The notes below the pieces were generated by a model. The model searched no databases and was not told the origin of the DNA. It saw only the letters and a program-made list of their open reading frames with translations. 64,000 bases of DNA from Protonemura montana (Eukaryota; Arthropoda; Insecta; Plecoptera; Nemouridae). Shown here piece by piece: positions 22,211-32,924 of the stretch. The stretch is from positions 2,542,001 through 2,606,000 of the forward strand of contig OX387612.1 of assembly GCA_947568835.1 (NCBI GenBank), in the 5' to 3' direction. The stretch's first letter is position 1; the number at the start of each line of letters is the position of its first letter. The translations under genes were made by a program, and so were the position numbers.

Positions 22211-22764
22211 AACTATTTTCAACCAACGACGAGCATTTTTTTTTCAAATAGTCATTGATTTCCTCCATTGCAAGAAGTGAACTGTCAACAAAGTAAAGCA
22301 GTCGCCTAACTTTGTCTCTTTTTGTGCGCATCCTGCCATCAAACCAGGTTTAAGATGGAGAAGTTGTTCTAATATGGTTTGTTTGGATTCAGGTATGTTT
22401 ACAAAACGAAGACCCACGGACTGAGCCGACCCAGCTCAAGTCAGACTAACCGTACAACAAAACGTCCGCGACAATGTTCGCTAATGTTTTGTAAAACAGC
22501 TGGCCTAGCTTGTTGTTCCGTGATTGGTTCCCAGCGAAATCGGCGCGTGCTTTTTTAATGTTTTCCAGTTTTGTGAACAATTAGACTTCCCGCTAGTCGT
22601 GTGGTGATTTTTAGATCGCAGTAAATTCCCTTGCAAGTCCACATTTCTGTGTTTGAATCCTCTGTTGAAGTTTCATTCCAAGTACAAAACGCCTTGTCTT
22701 TTTTTGAACTCCCAACTAGCGGTAGCCTTGAACCAAAACGAAACGTTTTTTTAATTAAATAACT
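22211..22764. other. Intron, nothing recognised
   Basis: No protein-like frame, RNA gene or repeat recognised. Confidence 0.45.
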
Positions 22765-23215
22765 GTGCATTATTTTATTATTATAAACACTAACACCCTC
22801 TCAAAAATTTAAACGGGGACTCAAAACCCGATCACCACCTATCACGGATGTTGCTCTAACCAATTGAGCTACTTGAACCCCGATCTCCACCTGTCACGGG
22901 TGTTGCTCTAACCAATTGAGCTACTTGGACCCCGATCTCCACCTGTCGTGGGTGTTGCTCTAACCAATTGAGCTACTTGGACCCCGATCTCCACCTGTCG
23001 CGGGTGTTGCTCTAACCAATTGAGATACTTGAACCCCGATCTCCACCTGTCGCGGGTGTTGCTCTAACCAATTGAGCTACTTGGACACCGATCTCCACCT
23101 GTCGCGGGTCCTTCTCTGCCCAGTTGAGCTACTTGAACACATCATTTGTTGAGAGGTTATTAGTGTTCTTATAATAAAAAAATACCCCTAGCATTGCAAA
23201 AGTTTGCAATTTTAA
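22765..23215. mobile_element. Foldback element F with six-unit tRNA-like tandem core
   Basis: The left arm reads TTATTATAAACACTAACACC then CTCTCAAAAATT. The right arm reads TTGAGAGGTTATTAGTGTTC, then ATACCCCTAGCATTGCAAAA. Between them, about 22829-23135, a 52-bp unit repeats about six times. On the minus strand each unit contains GTAGCTCAATTGGTTAGAGC, a canonical tRNA D-arm/A-box, then ACACCCGCGACAGGTGGAGA. Other copies have only a short core, so the array expanded inside a mobile element. Confidence 0.82.
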
Positions 23216-24205
23216 TCAGTTTACACTTAATTGTTCACAGTGAGTAAAATTGTTATATTTTTCGTTCATCTTGGGGCAGAATTTTTTTTTTTTTTTTTTT
23301 AAAGCAAAGGCTGTTTCATTTCGTATACCAGACCCACATTGAACTGAACGTGATTGCTTTGCACTGACCGTGCAAATATTCGTTGTTTTTAGTAGGTTAG
23401 TATTTGAATATTAACAATAAAGCTAAAAACACACTCGCGACCGATTTGAATCTATTCGTTCACAAAACTAGCTTCAGTTTGGCCGCCACCGATTCGTTGA
23501 CAGAGCTACACGGTCGAACAGAAACAAAGCGATCCTCAATTCAATCCTCGCTTCCCAATCTCATCCGAAGACGCAGCTTTCATTTCGTTCCCTTCTTTGC
23601 AGCGGAGATTGATAATCTTGTTTGTTTTTTTTTTCTTTATCTTTATCTCTTTCTCTATGCTACTTCTCACCGATTACACGAAGACAGTTTATACTTTGAG
23701 CGACCGTTTGGCGTTGGTCGAGCGAGCGATGCTTGCCTATAGTCGGTCTCAGGACTGGTACATAGCCACTTTATTCACTCGCAAGTGAAAGAAATATGTG
23801 ATTAAAAAGCCAATCAAGTTATTGGGGCTTGGTAACTGGTTTAAAACACGATTTGGATCAAAATATGGAAATTTTAAACTGAAAAAAATCGCTTTTTTGA
23901 AGCGGGTCTCTTCGGAAACAGACATAAAGTAACAATTTGAAAGAAAAGCAAGAAAGGCTTAATAAATTTAGTGAACATAATCAAAGTTACCAGCTACACT
24001 GTTATCAGAAAACTCACAAACACCATCGTCTCGAGACCGCCGATAGACAAACCGCATCGCTCGACCAAAACCTCGGACAAAAAGGTACCAAAAAAAAAAA
24101 AAATCGCCCAGAAAAGAAAACCAAAAATAAAAAAAAATGTGTACATTATTTTTTGCTGACATCTCGCGACTTTTCGTTTTTTCTCTCTCTGTTCTATCTC
24201 TCTAG
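23216..24205. other. Intron, nothing recognised
   Basis: Intron with homopolymer runs near 23282 and 24088. Open frames around 23404-23742 and 23937-24278 have biased composition and no recognisable family. The stretch just before 24206 (ttctctctctgttctatctc) is a very strong pyrimidine tract. Confidence 0.45.
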
Positions 24206-24318
24206 TCTCCCGACACCCAAGCCTGGCAGAATGATTACCTGCAAGGGACCGGCTGTGAAATGTACACAGAAACGTTAGCCCCCTCCTTTACGGGGATGTC
24301 GTTCCCTCAGGCCAGCGA
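24206..24318 (+). CDS. slo: BK channel Slo1 alternative exon, version B of two (RCK1 Ca2+ site)
   Basis: Reads SPDTQAWQNDYLQGTG, then CEMYTETLAPSFTGMSFPQAS plus ga of Glu. It is 113 nt with the same phases as version A (21430), acceptor ctctctag after a strong CT tract, and donor gtaagt. Glu in GCEM aligns with mouse E535. The neighbouring residue is Cys here and Met in version A, and the region after it changes from TFIGMPFAQ to SFTGMSFPQ. It joins FKT of exon 17760 to E-LCFTKLK of exon 28713. The strong acceptor suggests this may be the default choice. Confidence 0.95.
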
Positions 24319-25414
24319 GTAAGTGCGATCGCTGTGTAGATGGCGTCGTCGTCGTCGTCTTTTTAACAACAAAAGCGGCGACCGCCAAGTTTTTGAATTG
24401 CCTGGCTCGTCCTCTTTCATTCACGTAGTGACTAGATACGAAGTTAACACATGCACACAAACACTCGCACAAACACACAAGTATATATATTAGAGGAAGT
24501 ACATAGCTAGGTGCTGGTAATAACACTGCATTCATTAGATTAGTGGTAAACATGCGTGTAGCTTTGACGGTTTGTGCGTATCTTGGCACATTTCTGTGAC
24601 AGTAGTCGTTTAAGGTATTGGCTTTTATTTTTAAATTATTTGTTTTGTGTGTGTGTTTTGATGAGTTTAACAATTTTCTTCGAATAATCAACGCAATTGA
24701 AAGTAATTACGTATCTGATTTTGAAACTTGAGCTCGTTAAAAGTCAATGAATTCAACAATGCATTGGTGACAGCACAAGTATTTTGAAAACGCGTTAAGC
24801 TGTATTTTTTTTTTTTTTGATTTGGAAAGAAAGCCAGATTGGTATAATGTGCAACCGAACCGGATACGAACTAGGGACCTCTCATTTGCTAGTCGGTCCA
24901 CCAACTGAGCTATCTGGGCAGATAGATTTCAGCATTGGGAGGTGGGATAAAAGATCCCCTCAAGGGGAGAAGGGGCAGAGATTTTTTTTATTTAAAGTAA
25001 TTCAAAACTAGTAATTGATAAATTGTTACACTTCTCGGGAGGTTTCCATGGAAATTGGTCCATCGTAGAGATATTAACCTTAATTACGAACATTTTTAAC
25101 TGCTTGGTTATTTATTAACGAGTGATTTGGTGACAGTTTTTTGTTACTAACTCCACTGTGTTTTGCAGAGTGAACTGTGTTTTGTTTTTTTTTGGCACTT
25201 GGCACCGCCAGGCTTACGTTGGAGTCACCGTTTTCACACATTTAAACAAAAAATTGCCATTATTATCTAAAATACTTCAGAGTGCTTTGCCAATGATAAC
25301 CGAACAAAGAAAAGGCTTGATTTTTTTTAGATACGTTTTAAAAAAATGTAAGTTATCCATGAAAATGTGTAGAAAGGGTCGAAGATGATCTTTGAACAGA
25401 ATTATTTCATATAC
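24319..25414. other. Intron with a SINE copy
   Basis: A GTC trinucleotide run lies near 24344. At about 24826-24925 is a minus-strand family S copy: CCCAGATAGCTCAGTTGGT on the minus strand, and CGAACCGGATACGAACTAGG on the plus. The rest shows nothing recognisable. Confidence 0.55.
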
Positions 25415-25950
25415 ATTGCCAGCTGATTTCAAATAACCTGGATAGAGCATAGGATCCAGCCAGCTGATCTCAAATAACCTGGATAGAACATAGGATCCAG
25501 CCAGCTGATCTCAAATAATCTGGATAGAGCATAGGATCCAGCCAGCTGATCTCAAATAATCTGGATAGAGCATACGATCCAGCCAGCTGATTCCAAATAA
25601 CTTGGATAGAGCATAGGATCCAGCCAGCTGATCTCAAATAATCTGGATAGAGCATAGGATCCAGCCAGCTGATCTCAAATAATCTGGATAGAGCATAGGA
25701 TCCAGCCAGCTGATTTCAAATAACTTGGATAGAGCAGAGGATCCAGCCAGCTGATCTCAAATAACCTAGATAGAGCAAAGGATCCAGCCAGCTGATCTCA
25801 AATAACCTGAATAGAGCATAGGATCCAGCCAGCTGATCTCAAATAACCTGGATAGAGCATAGGATCCAGCCAGCTGATCTCAAATAACATGGATAGAAAA
25901 TAGGATCTAGCCAGCTTGTTAAAATTAAAGTAAGGCAATCCATTGTTGGC
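25415..25950. repeat. 41-bp minisatellite, second locus, about 12 copies
   Basis: Same 41-bp unit and strand as 4731-5999 (CTGATCTCAAATAATCTGGA, GCATAGGATCCAGCCAG). The right flank contains AAAGTAAGGCAATCCATTG and GGCAACAGGT, matching the right flank of the first array. The two loci therefore share more than the repeat and are copies of one element with different unit numbers. Confidence 0.95.
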
Positions 25951-27334
25951 AACAGGTGTAATAAATCATTTTATCCGAATTTTTCATCCATTTTTGACCA
26001 CCACAGTGATGAAAAATCTAAGACAGCCACAAAAGAATGCTGGTTAAAACACTTGCATTCAAACGGGCCTTTTAAAGGAATTACAAATAAGAGACTCATA
26101 GGATAACGGCGTAGTCTTAAAAGTCTTTGGCGACTGCTAACTAGGTTTTTTGAGATATGTAATCTCAACTCCGCTAGTTGCACGAAGAAGCAGTGTTAAA
26201 AACTGAATCATTTTCCACACGCTAGTTATTTTATAAATATTGAAAACATTGGCAGCTAGCTTCGAATCTGATACACCCGTAACCTACATAACCTTACTGT
26301 TAGCTCGGTGGGACCTTCTCGTAGACTTTGTGTTCTTCTCACCCGATCTCTTACTCTCTGTCGCTCTCTATTCTGCATTTTCTAACCTTTGCTTGCAACC
26401 CCTGTTTCGTCTTCTCTATTTATTAACCTCTGTTACCTCTCGTTTGTTTTCTCTCCGTATTCTGTGTCTCTCTTGGTATTTGACTTTCTTACACACCCCG
26501 TAAGTTTGTTTCTTTCCTCTCTGACCTTCATGTATATTGGCGGCCATTTTGGACACAAGCTTACCATGACGACTTGATTTTGACGATTTTCTTCAAAAGA
26601 ATCAAAATGAGATTTACAGGAATTATAGATTTTATTCTTAGGAACACTTCTACCCGCTCACAAATTAATTTTTTGATAGGTTATTAGTGTTTCTAAACAT
26701 TAAATATACCGCGCATTGCAAGCTGCTGCAATTCAAATCAAATTTCACCTGGCGATTTAAGATGTCCGCTGCCATGGCAACATCTGTTAACAGTTTTTCA
26801 CGGCTCGTTCAATTGTTCAAGTTGCAAAATGTTTGTGTCCAAAGTGGTTTTTGACATTCATATGTCAAAATGTTCTAAGCGTACGTAAACTAACATGCAT
26901 TTGTTCTTGTGTGTAGTTGTGGTAATTGATTAAAAAAAAATAAGAATTGCTGAATTTTTTGCAAATAAATCAGCATTACCAGACGCAGGCTTTCACGTCC
27001 CTTGCGATTGGTTTTAATTTGGCACTGGATTTGACAGCTAGATCTAGTTTTGCTCGTGCGTAATTTAGAGTTTCACATAGCGTTGGTTTAAAATGCAAAG
27101 TTTCTGCCTCCACTGTTTTAACTAGTTTTGGTAGAACTAATCATTGCAAGCCGCTTGTGCTAATCACGTTTGGCAGGAAGCGCAATTCATTACCTTCATG
27201 ACATCATAGCATTACCACAATCTGAATCGACCAAATGCTTGACAAGGTTATCTTCAACTGGTATTCATAATTAGGTCTAAGCAATACAGATTTACCAAAT
27301 TACAACAATACTGCAGAGATTCTGGTTACTAGGG
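25951..27334. other. Intron with a foldback element fragment
   Basis: At about 26634-26750 lies a family F copy: TTTTTTGATAGGTTATTAGTG, then ACCGCGCATTGCAAGCTGC. No coding function was seen elsewhere. The pyrimidine-rich open frame at 26240-26503 has no recognisable family. Confidence 0.5.
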
Positions 27335-28428
27335 AGCTGAAACCAGCAAGCGAAGGATGGGAAGGAAGCTGAAACCAGCAAGCGAAGGATGGGAAGGAAG
27401 CTGAAACCAGCAAGCGAAGGATGGGAAGGAAGCTGAAACCAGCAAGCAAAGGATGGGAAGAAGGTGAAACCAGCAAGCGAAGGATGGGAAGGAAGCTGAA
27501 ACCAGCAAGCGAAAGATGGGAAGGAAGCTGAAACCAGCAAGCGAAGGATGGGAAGGAAGCTGAAACCAGCAAGCAAAGGATGGGAAGGAAGCTGAAACCA
27601 GCAAGCGAAGGATGGGAAGGAAGCTGAAACCAGCAAGCGAAGGATGGGAAGGAAGCTGAAACCAGCAAGCGAAGGATGGGAAGGAAGCTGAAACCAGCAA
27701 GCGAAGGATGGGAAGGGAGCTGAAACCAGCAAGCAAAGGATGGGAAGGAAGCTGAAACCAGCAAGCGAAGGATGGGAAGGAAGCTGAAACCAGCAAGCGA
27801 AGGATGGGAAGGGAGCTGAAACCAGCAAGCGAAGGATGGGAAGGAAGCTGAAACCAGCAAGCGAAGGATGGGAAGGAAGCTGAAACTAGCAAGCGAAGGA
27901 TGGGAAGGAAGCTGAAACCAGCAAGCGAAGGATGGGAAGGAAGCTGAAACCAGCAAGCAAAGGATGGGAAGGAAGCTGAAACCAGCAAGCGAAGGATGGG
28001 AAGGAAGCTGAAACCAGCAAGCGAAGGATGGGAAGGAAGCTGAAACCAGCAAGCAAAGGATGGGAAGGAAGCTGAAACCAGCAAGCGAAGGATAGGAAGG
28101 AAGCTGAAACCAGCAAGCGAAGGATGGGAAGAAAGCTGAAACCAGCAAGCGAAGGATGGGAAGGGAGCTGAAACCAGCAAGCGAAGGATGGGAAGGAAGC
28201 TGAAACCAGCAAGCGAAGGAAGGGAAGGAAGCTGAAACCAGCAAGCGAAGGATAGGAAGGAAGCTGAAACTAGCAAGCGAAGGATGGGAAGGAAGCTGAA
28301 ACCAGCAAGCGAAGGATGGGAAGGAAGCTAAAACCAGCAAGCGAAGGATGGGAAGGAAGCTGAAACCAGTAAGCGAAGGATGGGAAGGAAGCTGAAACCA
28401 GAAAGCGAAGGATGGGAAGGGAGCTGTA
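27335..28428. repeat. 31-bp purine-rich minisatellite, about 35 copies
   Basis: Tandem 31-bp units containing GCTGAAACCAGCAAGCGAAG and GATGGGAAGGAA. The sense strand is strongly purine-rich (GAAGGA, GGGAAGG), resembling SR-protein enhancer motifs. It lies in the intron between alternative exon 24206 and common exon 28713, ending about 285 nt before the latter. Since 31 is 1 modulo three, all three minus-strand frames share the same rotating open frame. These are artefacts. Confidence 0.96.
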
Positions 28429-28435
28429 TAGATTA

Positions 28436-28500
28436 TTTGTGAAACTGCACCGGGATATGAACCCGGGACCTCAGTCTAGCAAGTGAGCTATCTCCACAGA
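28436..28500 (-). mobile_element. tRNA-like SINE head fragment
   Basis: On the minus strand: GGAGATAGCTCACTTGCTAG, then GGTCCCGGGTTCATATCCCG, an A-box and a good B-box. Only the tRNA-related head is present. Confidence 0.6.
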
Positions 28501-28712
28501 TAAGGGATCTTCAAAAAAATGTTACCACAAATAAAAAAGTACAATGACCTTGTCAAGCAAATGGTACAGACATTAAATCGCAAAATCATTGCATGTTAAC
28601 TGCAACTTTAAATAAATTAGAATTGAAAAAAAGACACTAGTGAAAAATGTAGTTTTCTAAATGAAAGTAATTTTAAGGACACTTGATGACAGGTTGTTGT
28701 AATGATTTGCAG

Positions 28713-28868
28713 GTTATGTTTCACGAAGTTGAAGTTGTTGCTTCTTGCGATAGAGATCAAAGGAGAAGATGGTGTCGACAGTAAGATATCTATCAATCCT
28801 CGAGGTGCAAAGATTTCTGCCAACACGCAGGGGTTTTTCATAGCGCAGTCAGCAGATGAGGTCAAAAG
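28713..28868 (+). CDS. slo: BK channel Slo1 exon: RCK1 end
   Basis: Reads [20 protein letters not shown], then [14 protein letters not shown] and [17 protein letters not shown], the last RCK1 strands and the flexible-interface region. It is 156 nt, acceptor tttgcag, donor aaaag|gtacgt. The first base g completes Glu with ga of either alternative exon, and the last two bases ag start Arg, completed by a of exon 30283. Both junction codons give the residues expected for the family. Confidence 0.97.
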
Positions 28869-28954
28869 GTACGTTGGACTGTAATATATTTGTGGCATGA
28901 ATCATGAGAAGGGGCAAGTGGCAAATGTAGATAAAATACCTTTCCTGAACATGT

Positions 28955-29165
28955 AGGGCCGCTTTTACCAACGCCATTTAAATCTTGCTTTAGGGAGGTT
29001 TCAGGCAAATATTGATTTTTGAACAATTTGAAAGTGAATGTTTAGATAAATACCTACACAAAAAAGATTTATATTTTAATTTTAATTTGGTGATGATTCG
29101 GAAAGCCTCAAGTCCTGTGACATAACATAAAATGTTATTTAGCATTTAGTTGTTCTTCACTAGGC
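28955..29165 (-). mobile_element. MITE family M, truncated copy
   Basis: GGGCCGCTTTTACCAACGCC matches a MITE M terminus, followed by the interior TTTAATTTGGTGATGATTCG and a recognisable TGTGACAT. The copy breaks off about 210 bp in. The AT-rich sequence to 29432 shows nothing else. Confidence 0.7.
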
Positions 29166-29432
29166 ATTCAATTTCAATTTGTTAATTTACCATTGTCATA
29201 CATTTAAGATGCCTGATTTTTTTCAAAAAATATTTTTAAAACAAAATTATGTTCTTGAAATTTTTATATTTTTCAACTTTCAAAAGACAATCGAAAATTA
29301 AAAAGTCATTCACTTTTTTTTTTTTTTTAACTTTTGCGGCTTTTTAAAATTACCTCATTGTACTGACCTCATTTACTTTCCCCTTTTGTTTTAAATATCA
29401 TAACCCTATTTTTAGATGAAATCTGAAAAGTT

Positions 29433-29485
29433 TAAATTGCAAACGCTTGCAATGCACGGGGTATTTTATAATAATAATAAAATCA
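29433..29485. mobile_element. Foldback element F, one end only
   Basis: AAATTGCAAACGCTTGCAAT then GCACGGGGTATTTTATAATA: one terminus of family F, with no matching second arm recognised. Confidence 0.55.
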
Positions 29486-30175
29486 TTAAATTAGTATTTT
29501 TACAATTTAATATTTTAATTTGTATTGAACAAACCAGTCGTTCAGGTCTCTCAGTGATTGCCTATCTTGGATCAGTGTTTGGTCATAATTTACCGACTAC
29601 AATGATCTTTCGGTTTTCATCTGTAATGCATTTCGGTAGGTAACAGGGAAATCTCTTTAAATTTGAAACTATATTTTTTTTTGTGAGAAAATAACGAACA
29701 CGTATTTTTTTATTTTCTTCTAAATCCAATTTTGAATAAAATATCTCTGTTTAAATGTTTGCGTTTGAATCTCGTACGAAAACGAGGGTCGCCATTTTGT
29801 ATGACATGAAGTGAAATCTGACGTCAGTATGACGTCAAAAAACAGAAGCAAACGCAAAGGACACCACAAAATGACGTCAGAACTACCTGTAGTTAATCAC
29901 AGCCCGTTTTAATCCCGCCACGAGAATTCATATTTTAGCCATTCTTAAAACAAATAGAAATAGAAAAGTTATGATCGGATTATAAAAAGAAAAAATACGT
30001 CAGATTTTATTTTAAACGCGTATTTGAACACAATGATAATAATTAAATAATAATCTTAAGGAGATTTTCCTGTTTATAAATAAAGTAAAGAGTATTGCTG
30101 ACAGATCTGCTCCTTGGTGGATCCCGGTTTTGATGTCTTCCCAGGCAGAGAGCTCGTTCCCATTACTAGCATTGT
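29486..30175. other. Intron, nothing recognised
   Basis: AT-rich intron. No element or frame recognised. Confidence 0.45.
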
Positions 30176-30245
30176 ACCAAGTTATAAATAGTTTTTATCA
30201 AAACTAGTGCTAAGTTTAGATAAAGTAGACATGAGTCTCAAAAAA
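30176..30245 (+). mobile_element. Element D fragment, 38 nt before an acceptor
   Basis: AATAGTTTTTATCAAAACTA, then AGATAAAGTAGACATGAGTC, matching the distal part of element D at 51216, 34265 and 56955. It ends about 38 nt upstream of exon 30283. Confidence 0.55.
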
Positions 30246-30282
30246 CATACTTTATATATAAATATATAAATTCTATTTTCAG

Positions 30283-30359
30283 AGCTTGGTTTTACTGCAA
30301 AGCCTGCCACGAGGAGATCAAAGACGAGACGCTCATCAAAAAGTGCAAGTGTAAAAACT
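30283..30359 (+). CDS. slo: BK channel Slo1 exon: RCK1-RCK2 linker, heme-type motif
   Basis: Reads AWFYCKACHEEIKDE then TLIKKCKCKN and ends with t. It is 77 nt, acceptor attttcag, donor gtaagt. CKACH is the CXXCH motif that in vertebrate BK binds heme in this linker (established for KCNMA1). The trailing Cys cluster KKCKCK is typical of invertebrate Slo1. It leaves one base (t), which can be completed by any of the following symmetric cassette exons or by exon 42195. Confidence 0.96.
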
Positions 30360-30805
30360 GTAAGTACCTGCGCCATCTTGAAAAGACCGCCACGTTGCCC
30401 CTTATGCCCAGCCATTAACAACAAAAGAAATTAGAAGAAAAAAATAGCGATTTCACGCATCTAAAATTTTAACAAAATGGAACCGATTGAACTCGATTTA
30501 ATGACAAGCTTTACAAGCCCCGAGCCCCGTTAACAGCCCGTTAAATAGACTTAACAGACACATTTAAAAACAATAGAGATGCGTGAAGCCAACAAGCTTA
30601 GGTTATCGTCTTACTTCCAGTTATTTACTAATTAACAAATTATTCCTGATACCCAAGACAACTTTTAGGGCTTTTTACCATCTTATTCGGCTCCAAAGCT
30701 TTACAACTGTTCACATCTTAGCTTGGCAAAGTTGGTCAGAGTCGTGGTTAGATGTTGTCACAGATATGTTCTACAAGCACTGACTTGCGGGTCTTTAAAG
30801 GAGAT

Positions 30806-30950
30806 GAAAAGTCGGCGTTGGCTCCGATATCATCAGCAATGAGTGCCGAAGTGGCCGGATGTTCGCCCCCCAAAGACCAGCACCGGGAAGAGAACATCCG
30901 GCCGCTTCAACACTCATTCATAAGGATGCTGGCACCAGCGCCGACTTTTC
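30806..30950. repeat. Palindrome of about 145 bp
   Basis: The left arm contains GAAAAGTCGGCGTTGG and GAGTGCCGAAGTGGCCGG. The right arm contains the complements CCAGCGCCGACTTTTC and CCGGCCGCTTCAACACTC in the right order. The arms are about 55-60 bp with a spacer of about 25 bp (CCAAAGACCAGCACC). The transcript would fold into a strong hairpin. It is probably a foldback MITE. Confidence 0.85.
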
Positions 30951-31129
30951 AGGACCACAAGTCAATGACATACAAAAAAAATTGTATCATACTCTTGCAG
31001 TCAAGTCGTTAAATCTGTTTTCACTGCCAGTTTTCTTAACTATTCAAAAATATCTAAAAAAGGCCAATCAAATTGGCATTTTTCCACCCAAAAATACTCA
31101 ATACGAAGGTTAGGTTTAACCGAAAGCTC

Positions 31130-31440
31130 GCCTCCCAGTTGAAGTATTAGTTGAAACTGTTGCCATGATGACTTCCAATCACATGCAGTGAAATTCAGAT
31201 GTTTCTGTGAGCTAGAGATCCAACTTATAGTTCAACATTTTGTTGAAAATGTTGCCATGACGACTTCGAATCACATGCAGTGAAATTCAGATGTTTCTGT
31301 GAGCTAGAGATCCAACTTATAGTTCAACATTTTGTTGAAACTGTTGCCATGACGACTTCCAATCACATGCAGTGAAATTCAGATGTTTCTGTGAGCTAGA
31401 GATCCAACTTATAGTTCAACATTATGTTGAAACTCAACCA
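31130..31440. repeat. 92-bp tandem repeat, about three copies
   Basis: Units contain CACATGCAGTGAAATTCAGA, GTGAGCTAGAGATCCAACTT and TTGTTGAAACTGTTGCCATG, about 92 bp apart. The same unit, inverted, lies at 32115-32318, so the two blocks can pair as a long hairpin. Another direct copy is at 56716-56948. Sequence between 31440 and 32115 is otherwise unremarkable. Confidence 0.9.
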
Positions 31441-32114
31441 ATTCTCAAACTCAAAAACGTTTTTGGTAAAACCTGACCTTAAATTGACGCAAGATTGTGA
31501 AAATAGTTTTGAAGCTTTGGAGGCGAAACAAAATGTCGGAATGTGTCGTGTTCATTGATGAGTTTTACCCCGTTTTGCATAAAAGCTACTCAAACTTACA
31601 GGGATTTTTTGTTTAAATCTACAAACTAGTACAGAGTCGTCAAAACAAAAGATGATTAAAAAAAAACTCGACTAGAAACGGGATTAAAAAACCTAACCAC
31701 AAATTTATTATTATTACACTTATTTTTCCAATTTTTCAACTACATCCACATAAAATTCACACGTACACAGTTTTACAAGTACCTACACGGTGTACATTTG
31801 TATATAATTATTTACAAGAAGACATGTTGCTGATTGGTGTCGTAGTAATCTGTGTTTGTTAAATAATCTTCATCGTCACCGCCTTCTTTGTTGGCATTCA
31901 GGTGGCAAATGTTTTCTTTCAGTATGAACGTCGACATGGAGACTTATTGGCAATAATATCAGCATTTAAATCCCGAAATAGGCACTGCCATGCGCTGACT
32001 GATCTTTGTCATGGCAACCAATCAAATGCAGTGAAATCTAGTTGTTTCTGTAAGTTAAGCGCTTAACTTTGAGTTAAAACTATTTTTTTATACCGGGCAT
32101 AATGTCAGGTTTTA

Positions 32115-32318
32115 ACAAAATTTTGAACTATCAGTTGGATCTCTAGCTCACAGAAACATCTGAATTTCACTGCATGTGATTGGAAGTCGTCATGGCAACA
32201 GTTTCAACTAAATGTTCAACTATAAGTTGGATCTCTAGCTCACAGAAACATCTGAATTTCACTGCATGTGATTGGAAGTCGTCATGGCAACAGTTTCAAC
32301 AAAATGTTCAAATAGCAG
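32115..32318. repeat. 92-bp tandem repeat, inverted, about two copies
   Basis: Reads AGTTGGATCTCTAGCTCACA, then TGAATTTCACTGCATGTGAT and CATGGCAACAGTTTCAAC, the complement of the 31130 block. Together they form inverted arms of about 200 bp separated by about 675 bp within one intron. Confidence 0.9.
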
Positions 32319-32562
32319 GCGAGATTTTGGAAAAATCTGAACAAAGTCTATAAGCCAGTTGTGTTCCTATGAATATAACAAATGAATAGTCTGATTTTTT
32401 ATTTGAAAAGTTTGAAAAGAAATGCGATAAGCCTCCATGATCGACTGTGAACGGCCTACTGGTGATTGATGTTTGTGTACAGCTATTGTTTTCTTACTGA
32501 TCTATGAATATTTGTGTCTTTTACCTTCGATTCTCAACAACCGTTTCCTGTTTGTTTTCTAG

Positions 32563-32571
32563 TGGCCGGAA
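32563..32571 (+). CDS. slo: Putative 9-nt microexon of Slo1 (linker)
   Basis: TGGCCGGAA lies between a strong acceptor (ccgtttcctgtttgttttctag) and a strong donor (gtacgtaaa). It takes the single t left by exon 30283 to read L-A-G and leaves one base a, so inclusion keeps frame. Its ends resemble those of the 54-nt cassette at 37544, which also starts TGGC and has donor gtacgta. The case rests on the two splice sites and the phase alone; nine coding bases give no similarity signal. It could be a chance pair of sites. Confidence 0.5.
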
Positions 32572-32924
32572 GTACGTAAACACTACCTTGACGATAACTC
32601 GTGTCAAATTTAAATTACATGAATTTTATTTTTCCACTCGATTTATTGCCTGCTTTTTGCATTGTTTTTCAACAAAAAAACGCGACAATCGTTTTTCAAA
32701 AATGACATTCTTGAAACATCTGCATGCTGATTCGCGACCAAAAAAAACGTATTGCAGTGAACAAAGACCGATTGCGATTAAGCCAATATTGACTGAAAAC
32801 AAAAATTAATTTAAAACAAATATTTTTGTTTAAATTTCTTCTTGCATCTTGGCTAGATTTTTTTTATTCGGAACAAGAATGCATGCTGAAAATTTACCTT
32901 GTCTGCCAGCCAATGAGAAGATAA

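Noticed and set aside
24817..25011. Open frame of 64 codons as a small gene
   Set aside because: It overlaps a SINE head; the peptide is the translation of tRNA-like sequence.
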